Positions 41,972 to 51,484 of a DNA stretch of 64,000 nucleotides are shown piece by piece (position 1 is the stretch's first letter; the number at the start of each line of letters is the position of its first letter). Origin of the DNA: Gracilimonas sp031581265 (lineage in GTDB: Bacteria > Bacteroidota > Rhodothermia > Balneolales > Balneolaceae). The stretch lies in the NCBI RefSeq assembly GCF_031581265.1, contig NZ_JAVLBQ010000012.1:1-64000 (forward strand), read 5' to 3'. A program made the translations under genes and the position numbers. The notes under the pieces are model-generated. The model saw nothing but the letters and a program-made list of their open reading frames with translations. It had not been told where the DNA came from and ran no database searches.

Positions 41972-43252
41972 ATGAAATCTTTAGCCAAATATTTCACAAC
42001 CGCACTCTTAGTCTTAGTAGTTGGCGCTTTTAGCTTCAACACACAAGCTCAGGAGCGAAACGATATTCAATACTATACACCTCCTACACAGGCAGGATTG
42101 AATGTATTTGAAAGCCCATTTACAACTAACAAAACCTTTGATGGTGTTCAAGTACGTATTGGCGGTTCCAATACACTTCAGTTCCAAGGGTTAAGGCACG
42201 ATAATGATGCAGGTAACCTTGCTGATTTAGAGTCAAACTTTAACTTGGCAACTTCTAACCTTGACTTCGATGTTGCACTTGCACCTGGTATGAGAATGCA
42301 CCTGCGTACATATCTATCCTCACAGCACCACGCTGAAGCTTGGGTAAAGGGAGGCTATCTGCAAATAGACAGCTTTGACTTTATCGAAGAAGGATTCTTA
42401 GCAGGACTATCTGATCACGTACGTATCAAAGTAGGTCACATGGAAAATAACTATGGTGATAACCATTTTAGAAGAAGCGATAACGGTGCCGCTATGATGA
42501 ATCCATTTGTTGGAAATTATATCATGGATTCGTTCACTACTGAGGTAGGTGGTGAAGTTTATGTCTACTCAGGTGATGTATTTGGAATGGTAGGTCTTAC
42601 TAATGGTAAACTCAACCAAAGTACTGTAGAAGGAGCTATTAAAGCCAAACCTTCTATCCTTGCTAAATTGGGATATGACAGCCAGGTAAATGAAGATTTA
42701 AGAGTTCGGTTAACAGGTTCACTTTTTAACGTATCTCAAAATTCATCTATCTACTTGTACTCAGGTGACCGTGCTGGTTCACGCTATTATAACGTAATTC
42801 AGCCAGGCAATTTCCGTTCAGGTCGTTTTGCTCCAACATTCACTCCTCCAAGAGGTGCAGCACCTGCAGCCGGTGAAATGACTTCCATTATGATTAACCC
42901 ATTTGTGAAGTTCCAGGGATTAGAGTTCTACGGAGTAATTGAGACTATATCAGGTCAAATTAAAACTGAAAGCTCAAGCCGTTCCTTCACACAATTAGGT
43001 GGAGAACTACTCTATCGCTTTGGTGCAGATGAAGATTTCTACGTAGGAACTCGTTACAATACAGTTTCCGGAGAAACTATTAATGATGGAGACATTGACA
43101 TCAAACGATTCAACATCGGTGGTGGCTGGTTTATGACTGAGAACGTTATGACCAAGTTAGAATATGTAACACAATCTTATGATGGTTTCAGCGGCGACTA
43201 TGCCGGTGCAGAATTTAGCGGAATCATGTTAGAAGCTGTGATTAGCTTCTAA
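41972..43252 (+). CDS. Porin-like outer-membrane beta-barrel protein
   Basis: A 426-residue protein with a signal peptide (1-26, ending in NTQAQ). It is rich in alternating hydrophobic and aromatic strands and closes with GIMLEAVISF, where a C-terminal Phe is typical of barrel proteins. I cannot assign a substrate. It lies 53 bp after the YceI gene and is followed by two strong terminator hairpins, so the pair is probably one operon. A periplasmic lipid-binding YceI plus a barrel could serve uptake of a hydrophobic or quinone-like substrate; this is inference. Confidence 0.75.
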   Translation: MKSLAKYFTTALLVLVVGAFSFNTQAQERNDIQYYTPPTQAGLNVFESPFTTNKTFDGVQVRIGGSNTLQFQGLRHDNDAGNLADLESNFNLATSNLDFDVALAPGMRMHLRTYLSSQHHAEAWVKGGYLQIDSFDFIEEGFLAGLSDHVRIKVGHMENNYGDNHFRRSDNGAAMMNPFVGNYIMDSFTTEVGGEVYVYSGDVFGMVGLTNGKLNQSTVEGAIKAKPSILAKLGYDSQVNEDLRVRLTGSLFNVSQNSSIYLYSGDRAGSRYYNVIQPGNFRSGRFAPTFTPPRGAAPAAGEMTSIMINPFVKFQGLEFYGVIETISGQIKTESSSRSFTQLGGELLYRFGADEDFYVGTRYNTVSGETINDGDIDIKRFNIGGGWFMTENVMTKLEYVTQSYDGFSGDYAGAEFSGIMLEAVISF

Positions 43253-43267
43253 TATACCGACCTCATA

Positions 43268-43363
43268 GGAAAGGGGCGCGCTGTGAAAGGCTCGCCTCTT
43301 TTTATGTGTGAAAGATTTTTTGAGCCGGGCAGTGAAATTGAATGTTCACTGTCCGGTTTTTTT
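43268..43363 (+). terminator. Tandem terminators after the porin-like gene
   Basis: Two hairpins follow the stop. The first (GGGGCGCGC and GCTCGCCTC, about 43274-43299) has one mismatch and a T-run. The second, CCGGGCAGTGAA (43325-43336) with TTCACTGTCCGG (43345-43356), has an 8-nt loop and seven T residues and is strong. Tandem terminators suggest a highly expressed transcript. Confidence 0.8.
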
Positions 43364-43433
43364 ATGTTTAGTTGTTGTGAATCGAAAGTTTGAACCCTAA
43401 CTGGGAAGATCTTGCTAAGGATTGGTTTTCATA

Positions 43434-43752
43434 GTCACCCTGAGCAGGAAATGAGTTGGAATAGGGAGTGTTGTATTATGCGAAGGGTCTCAAATTCTGC
43501 TATGGCAGGTAGCATTACACTTTGAGATCCCTCGTGTTGCACTTGGTTCCCCTCCATGACCCGGCATGCTCGGGATGACAAGTCTAGAATATATCCCCCA
43601 AGTTGTCACCAAGAGCGGGAAAAGAGTTTGGGTGGGCTGGTGATATAACGCGATGGGTCTCAATGGTTGAATTGGCATCCTAAGTAGGACATTGAGATCC
43701 CTCGTGTTCTACCGGGTTGCCCCTACTGCTTAACGAGCACATCGGGATGACA
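43434..43752. repeat. Two tandem copies of a GTCA...TGAC repeat
   Basis: Copy 1 runs from about 43434 (GTCACCCTGAGC) to 43580 (GCTCGGGATGAC), and copy 2 from 43605 (GTCACC) to 43752 (CGGGATGACA). Each is about 147 bp, with terminal inverted repeats and an internal GGTCTCAA/TTGAGATCCCTCGTGTT pair. The rest of 43253-43914 shows no gene. This is a dispersed non-coding repeat family of the kind often seen in Bacteroidota-type genomes. Confidence 0.7.
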
Positions 43753-43914
43753 ACTTTCTGGGTTATATCAACTTCTTCACCCTCAATTGTCAACGAATTA
43801 TCTAATATCTACAAGAGTGATAATTATGGTTTTTTAAATAGAACTCAGGGTATTAGTAAACAGGTAAGTTTTTTAAGTACCAAATTAAGCGGTCAGGGTT
43901 TTGAAAATCCTGAA

Positions 43915-44508
43915 TTATTGATTTCTCCTAATCACAAGATCAAATTGTATGTCGAGCTCATCCTGTACTTTAATTAGCCCAAACATAGGGGAGGGTGGTT
44001 CAAGGCCAAAATCAGTCATTCTAAGAATTTTGTTACCGCCAACTGTAAAACTTTCTTCTCTGCTCGAAAAGGTATTTAGGGTAACAGTGTAATGTCTTTC
44101 TTCTCCCGCAATTCTAATGGTTATCTTCGCCTCTTTTGGTATAAGGCTTGTTGAATCTGAGACTACGAGTTCATTTAGAATAATCTCAATAAAAGGATAT
44201 TCTTCATATTTGAGTGTACTTCTAAAATCTTTGTTGATGGCCCGTTTACCACAATCAAACTGATCAATTTGGAGATTAAGCTGCACTCCGTCCACTAATA
44301 CGGTATCTCCCGATACACGATAAAAATAGTTTAAAGAATCTTGATGTAATTCATGTTCCGATTGGCACTGAAATTCATTTACATTTGATTTTCCTTTAAT
44401 GCTTAACTTGCTTTCATCGGTAATGGTAGCTTTTCCATCTTGCGCGTAAGCATGAAACGGTAAAGCACACAAAGCCTGTATAAAAAGTATTGGCAGAAAT
44501 TTTATCAT
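43915..44508 (-). CDS. YceI-like periplasmic protein
   Basis: A 197-residue protein from ATG 44508; a frame up to 44610 would overlap the divergent gene. The signal peptide ends at HAYAQ (about 23). The mature part resembles YceI: LSIKGKSNVNEFQCQ, CGKRAINKDFRSTLKYEEYPFIEIIL, AKITIRIAGEERHYTV, and a conserved-type end MTDFGLEPPSPMFGLIKVQDEL. It has two Cys not shared with the first YceI protein. It is divergent from the HisN-like gene with a 62-bp gap. Confidence 0.8.
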   Translation of the reverse strand: MIKFLPILFIQALCALPFHAYAQDGKATITDESKLSIKGKSNVNEFQCQSEHELHQDSLNYFYRVSGDTVLVDGVQLNLQIDQFDCGKRAINKDFRSTLKYEEYPFIEIILNELVVSDSTSLIPKEAKITIRIAGEERHYTVTLNTFSSREESFTVGGNKILRMTDFGLEPPSPMFGLIKVQDELDIQFDLVIRRNQ

Positions 44509-44570
44509 ACGTATAGTTTTTGGCGGATGGTAGCGCCTCAGTTTAAATATTTGATGAATAAACATTACTA

Positions 44571-45344
44571 ATGATACAAGAATTATTACAAGCAGCAACA
44601 GAAATTGCAAAAAAAGGTGGAGAACATACCCTAAAGTATTTCAAAGAAGATGTGGACATTATTGCTAAATCTGATGACTCTCCTGTAACAATCGCAGACA
44701 GAGAAACAGAACAAGTAATGCGAGAAGAAATATCAAAAAGATATCCAACTCACGGTATTGTTGGTGAAGAATTTGACTCCGTTAATGAAGAAAGTAATGT
44801 ACAATGGATTTTAGATCCTATTGATGGAACAAAATCGTTTATTCATGGGGTTCCTTTTTATACAACGCTTATAGGGATTTTAGTTGACAATGAACCCAAA
44901 GTTGGGATTATTTACGCACCAGCACTCGAAGAATTATGTGCTGCTGCCGTTGGACATGGCGCAACCTTGAACGGAAAGCCGTGTAAGGTTCGAGAAACCG
45001 AAAATTTAAAGGATTCAACGTTTCTTGTTACTGAAATTAACAGGTTTAGAATGATGGGACAGCAGGAACTTTTCCAGGAATTATTGGATAAAACAAAAAT
45101 TCACAGAACCTGGGGCGATGCTTACGGCCATATGATGGTGGCCACCGGTCGGGCCGACCTGATGTACGACCCCGAACTAAATATTTGGGATGCCGCGGCG
45201 TTGTTACCCGTAGTTCAGGAAGCCGGAGGAATATTCTGTGATGTTCATGGCAATCGAACTATCCATTCCGGGAACGGCTATTCCACAAGTAAACAACTTT
45301 TTCCACAAGTAAAATCAATATTTGAAGCACATTTCAAGCAATGA
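44571..45344 (+). CDS. Inositol-monophosphatase family (HisN-like) phosphatase
   Basis: A 257-residue Mg2+-dependent phosphatase. Metal-binding motifs: GEEFD (about 66-70), WILDPIDGTKSFIHGVPFYTTL (about 79-100) and NIWDAAALLPVVQEAGG (about 203-219). The TKSFIHGVPF form of the second motif is typical of histidinol-phosphatase HisN rather than inositol monophosphatase. It may perform the histidinol-phosphate step of histidine synthesis; hisI is 9 kb away. Its stop overlaps the start of the next gene by 4 bp (ATGA). Confidence 0.85.
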   Translation: MIQELLQAATEIAKKGGEHTLKYFKEDVDIIAKSDDSPVTIADRETEQVMREEISKRYPTHGIVGEEFDSVNEESNVQWILDPIDGTKSFIHGVPFYTTLIGILVDNEPKVGIIYAPALEELCAAAVGHGATLNGKPCKVRETENLKDSTFLVTEINRFRMMGQQELFQELLDKTKIHRTWGDAYGHMMVATGRADLMYDPELNIWDAAALLPVVQEAGGIFCDVHGNRTIHSGNGYSTSKQLFPQVKSIFEAHFKQ

Positions 45345-47617
45345 AAAAAGGATTACTAACATTTTTACTGGCACTATTAACTACAACCGTATTTGCGCAA
45401 GAAAATCTGGCAGACTGGGAGTACCAACCGTATCCGGATTTGCCGTTTACCATACAAAATGTGGAACTGGATTTAACCATTGACAAATCAACTCCACTGA
45501 TAAGTGGATCGGGAATATTTAATATCGTTTCGCGCCGATCGGATCTCACTCAAATTGTTTTTAATACATCTGATCTTGAAATCCGGTCAATTTCCAGTAA
45601 TGAAAACGAAATGGATTATCGGGTCTCCTCTGATTCTCTCATAATTATGTTAGCAGATACATTAAAAACGGGGGAAAGTCTTCCTATAATGATCACTTGG
45701 GATAGTTCGTCACCTTATGGAATTCATCGGGATGTGTACGGCAATTTATGGACGTCCCTGAATCCGAAATCTCGCTATCACTGGATTCCCATCCCCGATC
45801 ATCCCGAAGTCACTGCCAAATTTCAAGCTTCAGTAACCATTCCTGCTGACCATGAATTAGTTTTTAATGGGGTGAAAATGGGAGATGAAGTAGTTTCTAC
45901 TGAAAACAAGACCGTTAGCTGGGAAACAACTGAACCGATTTCAGTTTCCGGGATTAGCATGGCTTTAGGTAAATTTGAGGAAGTAACTGCTCGGTCAGGT
46001 GTTAAACAGATATCATTTTTTGCATCGGAGAATTCATTAATGCCGGAGGTTAGGGATGGGCTACTAAGCATAGCTGTTTCAATACTAAAAAATTACGAGC
46101 AAAGGTTAAATTTCGAATACCCTTTTGAGTCTTTAAATATTGTGGTATTGCCTGACCATCATTGGGAAGAAATTCAGTCGGGGGCAGGAATTATATACCT
46201 CTATCAGAATTTAGGCCCGCTTGGAACACAGCTTAAACGCGGTATTGCTGAGCAGTGGTTTGGAAATTATCATCGCTACTTAAATGCACCGGATAACAGA
46301 TATGAGTTTCTAAAAGTACTTCTTACAGATCCTTCAACCACTGAACAACTTAAAAATCCTGATGAGCTGCAATCGGTGTTTAGGTGGAATCTGTGGAAAA
46401 AAGGTATCCCAAATTTAGAAAATGAATATCTGAGAACGACCATAGAAAATTCATTACCTGATTTGGTGAAAATCTTTGAAGGGGTAACCGGATGGATGGA
46501 ATATGCCGATTATTGGTATGATGAAACCGGGATTTATTGGGATGTATTGCCGGAAGTTCAAATTCTGGATGCTGAAGAAGAAACTACTTCAGAAGGATAT
46601 ACATATAATGTAGAGTATCTCTATGATGAGATGAATTCCACCCTGACCTTGGTTTTTGAAGCAGAAGGAGAACCGATAGAATCTTTGGTAGGGGTAGAAG
46701 TCACCGAGTTTAGTTTCACCGATACGGTACGTTCCGAAATTGCTTTTACCGGTATGCGTGATTCGGTTTCCGTCGATATCTTAACCGGGATTGATTACCT
46801 GACGTTAAACCCTGTAACAGATCTTGTATTAAGCTTGAATGAAAATAAGCCCTTCATGTTCTGGATTCGTCAGCTAAGCAGTTCCGTTCCTGAAGACCAA
46901 ATTCAAGCTGCAAAAGAACTGCAAAACTATACACAGAATCCGGATTTACAGTTGGCTCTGCGAGATGTACTTCAGCAAGAAGAAAATCCTGATGTTAGGG
47001 CGGCTTTACTCGAAACATTATCTGAAATTACCGGGGATGCCTCAGGTACGGAGGAAACGTTCTTGGCTAACCTTAATTCGGATGATTTATCTATTCGATT
47101 GTCAGGTTTGAAAGCACTCGCAAATTATGAAGACAATGAAAGCGTAAAATATGCAGTGCGCAATGTTTTATTGAGGGCAGAAAAGGATACGTTGTTTAAT
47201 ACTGCTCTGAAAACATATCAACAAATAACGGGAGCAAGAGACTTAGTTTCATTGGCAGAGCAATTAGGATCACAAAATGAAGAACATGAAAGAGCGATTC
47301 AGGTTTTAAAAGTATCGAGCCCTCTGGATAGCACCAGACAATCTATAACTGTTGCCGACCGGTACGCTTTGGGGGAGTATCCATTTTCCATTCAAAGAGA
47401 TGCACTGCAACTGCTTTTAGCCCATGAACAAAATGAAGATTATTGGCTGCAAACCCTGCCTATGTTTTTTGAAGATCGGGATGCACGGGTGAGATATCAT
47501 GCCCTTAATGCAATTGAGTACATCAATGAAAATGAGGCCCAAGAATTACTTCAAGAGCGATTAAAAGAAGAGTTAGATCCAAGAGTGTCAGGTAAAATCA
47601 GACAACTAATGGACTAA
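45341..47617 (+). CDS. M1-peptidase-like HEAT-repeat protein, zinc site lost
   Basis: A 758-residue secreted protein with a signal peptide (1-19, ending in VFAQ). Residues about 30-330 follow the M1 aminopeptidase layout, with an N-terminal beta-domain, IQSGAGIIYLY in place of GxMEN, and RGIAEQWFGNY (300-310) where HEIAHQWFGN is expected. All three zinc-site residues (H, E, H) are replaced (R300, G301, E304), so it is not an active M1 peptidase. Residues about 510-758 are HEAT/PBS-like helical repeats. A binding or scaffold role is likely. It overlaps the phosphatase gene by 4 bp. Confidence 0.78.
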   Translation: MKKGLLTFLLALLTTTVFAQENLADWEYQPYPDLPFTIQNVELDLTIDKSTPLISGSGIFNIVSRRSDLTQIVFNTSDLEIRSISSNENEMDYRVSSDSLIIMLADTLKTGESLPIMITWDSSSPYGIHRDVYGNLWTSLNPKSRYHWIPIPDHPEVTAKFQASVTIPADHELVFNGVKMGDEVVSTENKTVSWETTEPISVSGISMALGKFEEVTARSGVKQISFFASENSLMPEVRDGLLSIAVSILKNYEQRLNFEYPFESLNIVVLPDHHWEEIQSGAGIIYLYQNLGPLGTQLKRGIAEQWFGNYHRYLNAPDNRYEFLKVLLTDPSTTEQLKNPDELQSVFRWNLWKKGIPNLENEYLRTTIENSLPDLVKIFEGVTGWMEYADYWYDETGIYWDVLPEVQILDAEEETTSEGYTYNVEYLYDEMNSTLTLVFEAEGEPIESLVGVEVTEFSFTDTVRSEIAFTGMRDSVSVDILTGIDYLTLNPVTDLVLSLNENKPFMFWIRQLSSSVPEDQIQAAKELQNYTQNPDLQLALRDVLQQEENPDVRAALLETLSEITGDASGTEETFLANLNSDDLSIRLSGLKALANYEDNESVKYAVRNVLLRAEKDTLFNTALKTYQQITGARDLVSLAEQLGSQNEEHERAIQVLKVSSPLDSTRQSITVADRYALGEYPFSIQRDALQLLLAHEQNEDYWLQTLPMFFEDRDARVRYHALNAIEYINENEAQELLQERLKEELDPRVSGKIRQLMD

Positions 47618-47678
47618 CCGATATTTGTTTGGAGGAATTTGTTATACTCACTCTATCAACCAATTAATCCAAATAAAC

Positions 47679-48125
47679 ATGAAAAAGTTTTTTACGGTCC
47701 TATTTCTGCTACTGACTCCAATGTTGATGTACGCACAAACCACCAATGAGAAAGAAGTTCTGAACGATTTACTGAATGAATTTCTTGAGGGTGCTTCCTA
47801 CAATGATCCCGAAACACATGACCGATTTTGGGCTGAAGATTTAATCTACACTGGTTCTGCCGGAACCCGAACTACCAAGGCTGATATCATGAGCGGTATG
47901 CCTGATTCTGTAGATCGGAGTGTTGAACCTGCTTCAAAATACCATGCCGAAGATGTTCAAATTCAATTGTATGGGGATGCGGCAGTAGTGGCATTTAAGT
48001 TAGTTTCGGTGACTGAAAGCAATCCTTCAAACCAACGAATGGAGTTTTATAATACAGGAACATTTGTGAAAAGGGATGGAGATTGGAAAGCTGTAGCATG
48101 GCAGGCTACCAGGATACCGGAATAA
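47679..48125 (+). CDS. Secreted NTF2-like (DUF4440) protein
   Basis: A 148-residue protein from ATG 47679, the start that gives a clean signal peptide (MKKFFTVLFLLLTPMLMYAQ); a longer frame opens at 47625. The mature part is an NTF2-like domain: LNDLLNEFLEGASYNDPETHDRFWAEDLIYTGSAG, then DVQIQLYGDAAVVAFKLVSV and a closing GTFVKRDGDWKAVAWQATR. Its exact role is unknown. It lies 61 bp after the HEAT-repeat gene and ends at a strong bidirectional hairpin. Confidence 0.8.
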   Translation: MKKFFTVLFLLLTPMLMYAQTTNEKEVLNDLLNEFLEGASYNDPETHDRFWAEDLIYTGSAGTRTTKADIMSGMPDSVDRSVEPASKYHAEDVQIQLYGDAAVVAFKLVSVTESNPSNQRMEFYNTGTFVKRDGDWKAVAWQATRIPE

Positions 48126-48143
48126 AAGATGTGCTGATATAAA

Positions 48144-48178
48144 AAAACTCTCTCCAACTTTTCGCGGGAGAGAGTTTT
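48144..48178. terminator. Bidirectional terminator
   Basis: AAAACTCTCTCC (48144-48155) pairs with GGAGAGAGTTTT (48167-48178), 12 bp with an 11-nt loop. The A- and T-runs at the ends let it serve both the NTF2-like gene and the convergent sortilin-like gene. Confidence 0.8.
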
Positions 48179-48203
48179 GAGTCTTATCATACTGAATAAT
48201 TCC

Positions 48204-51200
48204 TTAATCAGGAATTTCAATGCTTCGTCTTAATCTTTCCCATTCATCCTGAATAATCTCTAATTCTTTTGACAGATATTCAAAACGTTCATAAGCTTGA
48301 TTCCCTGGCCTCTGATCTGATGAAAGAGTCATGCGATACAGATACCCAAGCTGATCAATAAGCATGGGAGGCATATAGCTCCCCTCATCAGAGCTTTCCA
48401 AACGATTATAGAGATCGTTGAGTCGTTGCATTTCTTGTGAAGTCTTTTCATCCTCATTAGATGTTAGGTGATTACGCAAGGTGTCCATTTGGGCAACCAT
48501 CCGCTCTGCGATACCAAGAGCATCTCTGACTTCCAGATTATACTCCAATTGAGCCTGCATATCTTCGATAGTTACTCCTATCTGTTCAACCCGAGGATCA
48601 ATCTTGAGTTCAAGATCCCGAGTTTCAGAATCTTCACCTACCGTTAAGCGTACTTGATAAGAACCGGGAACAGCCATAGGGCCCGTAGCTCCAAAGAAAT
48701 TTTGGCCGTCCTCTGCAGGAATAGTGTTTGAAGGATATCTCAAATCCCAGGTAAAACGATTATGCCCTTCCTGAATGTTAAAATCGTCAGGCTCCCCATA
48801 TGAAGTGTTTGCATTTGGCATCATATCGTTCTGTTCAGTTGATACTTCTTCGTCATCATTTTCATCATCTACAGTTCCTATAAAACGGCGGACTATAGTA
48901 CCATTCTCATCTAAGATATCCAGCGTAAGCTGTTCTTTAGGTATCTCAGAAATATAAAAGTCGATCATTGCTCCGGCTTCAGGGTATTGAGGTGCGCCTC
49001 CATAGAATCCACCGCCATAATAACGCATACGGTAAGCATCTCGAGGAGAAAAAAGGTGCTTGTCTTTATTGGATAACTGTTCATCCAATTGATAAAGTGG
49101 AGTCAGGTTATCGAGAATCCAAAAGCCGCGTCCCATCGTGGAAAGAACCAGGTCTTTATTTTTAACTTTTACATCGGTTATAGGAGAGACCGGCAGACCC
49201 AGCTCAAGTTGTTTCCAGTTTTCACCATCATCCAAAGAAAAGAACAATCCAAAATCGGTTCCGGCATAGAGTAACCCTTCACGATTCGGATCTTCCCAAA
49301 CACTGCGGGCAGGATAGTCGTCAGGAATTCCATTTAGGCCATCGGAGAGTAAACTCCAGTTTTGGCCATAATCATCTGTTTTGTATATATAGGGGTGAAA
49401 GTCACCAAGCAATCGGCGTTGCACAGCTACGTAAGCAGTCCCGGGATTATGATAAGATGGAGCAATGCCGTCCACTCGTCCGTTTGGTGGTAAGGTTCCC
49501 GGGGTAATGTTTGTCCAGCTATCTCCGCCATTACGAGTAACATAGATCACTCCATCATTGGCGCCGGTCCAAATTACATCCGGGTCATGATAGGAAACTT
49601 CAATTTTATAGATAGTACTGAAATGTTCCTCACCGGTAATATCTCGTGTTATCGGTCCGCCTGAGGCTACCTGGAATTTGTCTTTAAAGGCAGTTAGATC
49701 AGGACTAATGGTTTCCCATGTAATCCCGCCGTCTGAGGTTCTGTGCACGTACTGTGAGCCATTATAAACTACACTTGAATCATGAGGCGAAACTTCTATG
49801 GGAGCCACACGCTGGAACCGGAACTGAAGTTTACTTGGATTTCTTCCATACATATATTCCGCTCCAACATAGTAATTGCGCTGCTGACCGGTTATAGTAC
49901 TATAGGTTCCAAATCGGCCTTTACAATTGGCAAAAACGGTTGTGGGGTTGTTAATTTGCGGAACCGCAGGACCAGTTTCACAACCACCGGCCATATGCCA
50001 TAGTCCCTGATTATTTTCCGCACTTTCGGCCGGCGGTAAGCTCGGTACTGAAATGGTTGTATTATCTTGCTGTCCTGCATAAAGCCAGTATGGAAACTGA
50101 TCATCTATATCTACCTGGTAGAGTTCAGCGGTGGGCTGGTTATACTGTGTCGACCATGTTTTACCTCCGTCAAGAGTTACCGTAGCACCACCGTCATTGC
50201 CCTGAACCTGGATGTCAGGCATATCCGGATTGATCCATAAGTCGTGAACGTCAGCATGAGTTACGGGACGTCGTTCAAAGTTTTCGCCTCCATCTGTTGA
50301 AACCCAATACCTGACGTTACCTACATACACAATATCAGGATCTTTTGGATGGGCAGTGATATTAGTGAAATAGAAGGGACGACTCATCAGTCCGCCATGA
50401 TCACTGGTTTGGGTCCAGCTTTCGCCTCGGTCGTCAGAGCGATAAAGCCCCTGTTTGTTTCCCGGCGCTTCAACCAATAAATAAATTCGATCGGGGTTGG
50501 CAGGAGTGACACCAATATCCATTTTACCGGTTAATCCTGTTGGGAGGCCATTTTCAAGTTTCGTCCAGCTATCACCGCCATCGGTTGATTTATAAATTCC
50601 ATTCTCAACTTCAGCACCACTGATTATCGTCCATGGCTTGCGTTCTGCTCTCCACATGGTGGCATAAATTTCATTGGGGTTTTCAGGGTTAAATTCCAGG
50701 TCAACGGCCCCGGTAGAATCTGAAGCGAATAAAATATTTTCCCAGGTTTCACCCCCGTCTTCTGATCTAAACACGCCTCTTTGGTCATTTTTTTTGAACG
50801 GATGTCCAAGTGCGGCTACATACACCAAATCAGGATTTTCAGGATGGGCCTTAATGGCGCCAATCTGTCCACCTTCTTCCAATCCTAAATTCGTCCATGT
50901 TTCACCCGTGTCGGTCGATTTATACACTCCACGACCTGTGGTTACATTAGCTCGAATCCCTTCACTCCCGGTGCCCACATAGATAATAGACGTATCAGAT
51001 TCAGGAATTTCTATTGCACCAATGGACGTACTCTTAAAGCCTTTGCCATCCGTAAGGTTTTCCCAGCTATCCCCATAGTTGGTTGTTCGCCAAACGCCAC
51101 CGCCCCCGGCGGCACCCATATAAAACGTATAGGGATGATCCCGATGACCTTCAACTGCTGTCACACGTCCGCCCCGGGTGGGGCCTACCGTGCGAAATTG

Positions 51201-51335
51201 GAGGTCATGGTAGAAAGCGGTGTCGATTTGAGAAGTTGGAAAAGTTGATTGTCGGGCTTCAGCAGGAGAGGAAAGAGAAAGTATAAGTGCTAAAGAAAAT
51301 AGGAACGTAAAAGTGATATATTGCCGATTATGCAT
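48204..51335 (-). CDS. Sortilin/VPS10-BNR-repeat secreted protein
   Basis: A 1043-residue secreted protein with a signal peptide (1-27, ending in AEA). Residues about 45-740 form BNR/Asp-box beta-propeller repeats, with many copies of STDGGDSWT/YKSTDTGETWT-type motifs (for example RTTNYGDSWENL, RSEDGGETWEN, YKSTDGGDSW, RTSDGGITWET), as in VPS10/sortilin-type proteins. The C-terminal about 300 residues contain a beta-sandwich-like region (FYISEIPKEQLTLDILDENG) and a helical tail. Such proteins are abundant in Bacteroidota-type genomes, and a role in polymer or peptide processing is assumed. It is monocistronic. Confidence 0.88.
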   Translation of the reverse strand: MHNRQYITFTFLFSLALILSLSSPAEARQSTFPTSQIDTAFYHDLQFRTVGPTRGGRVTAVEGHRDHPYTFYMGAAGGGGVWRTTNYGDSWENLTDGKGFKSTSIGAIEIPESDTSIIYVGTGSEGIRANVTTGRGVYKSTDTGETWTNLGLEEGGQIGAIKAHPENPDLVYVAALGHPFKKNDQRGVFRSEDGGETWENILFASDSTGAVDLEFNPENPNEIYATMWRAERKPWTIISGAEVENGIYKSTDGGDSWTKLENGLPTGLTGKMDIGVTPANPDRIYLLVEAPGNKQGLYRSDDRGESWTQTSDHGGLMSRPFYFTNITAHPKDPDIVYVGNVRYWVSTDGGENFERRPVTHADVHDLWINPDMPDIQVQGNDGGATVTLDGGKTWSTQYNQPTAELYQVDIDDQFPYWLYAGQQDNTTISVPSLPPAESAENNQGLWHMAGGCETGPAVPQINNPTTVFANCKGRFGTYSTITGQQRNYYVGAEYMYGRNPSKLQFRFQRVAPIEVSPHDSSVVYNGSQYVHRTSDGGITWETISPDLTAFKDKFQVASGGPITRDITGEEHFSTIYKIEVSYHDPDVIWTGANDGVIYVTRNGGDSWTNITPGTLPPNGRVDGIAPSYHNPGTAYVAVQRRLLGDFHPYIYKTDDYGQNWSLLSDGLNGIPDDYPARSVWEDPNREGLLYAGTDFGLFFSLDDGENWKQLELGLPVSPITDVKVKNKDLVLSTMGRGFWILDNLTPLYQLDEQLSNKDKHLFSPRDAYRMRYYGGGFYGGAPQYPEAGAMIDFYISEIPKEQLTLDILDENGTIVRRFIGTVDDENDDEEVSTEQNDMMPNANTSYGEPDDFNIQEGHNRFTWDLRYPSNTIPAEDGQNFFGATGPMAVPGSYQVRLTVGEDSETRDLELKIDPRVEQIGVTIEDMQAQLEYNLEVRDALGIAERMVAQMDTLRNHLTSNEDEKTSQEMQRLNDLYNRLESSDEGSYMPPMLIDQLGYLYRMTLSSDQRPGNQAYERFEYLSKELEIIQDEWERLRRSIEIPD

Positions 51336-51484
51336 ATGTAGTTAGTTAAATGACCCTTGTTTAGAATGATGAACCATAGGTAACAATTTCATTCCTTTTT
51401 TAAAAATGTGGAAAGAAGGAGGGAGGAGAATTGATGAATTTTAACAGAAGTTTAGGAAGTGCTGCCGGAGTATTTATAAAAATA

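Noticed and set aside
43717..43977. 86-codon open frame across the second GTCA repeat
   Set aside because: It begins inside a non-coding repeat and overlaps the end of the YceI-like gene on the other strand. No domain or coding bias was seen.
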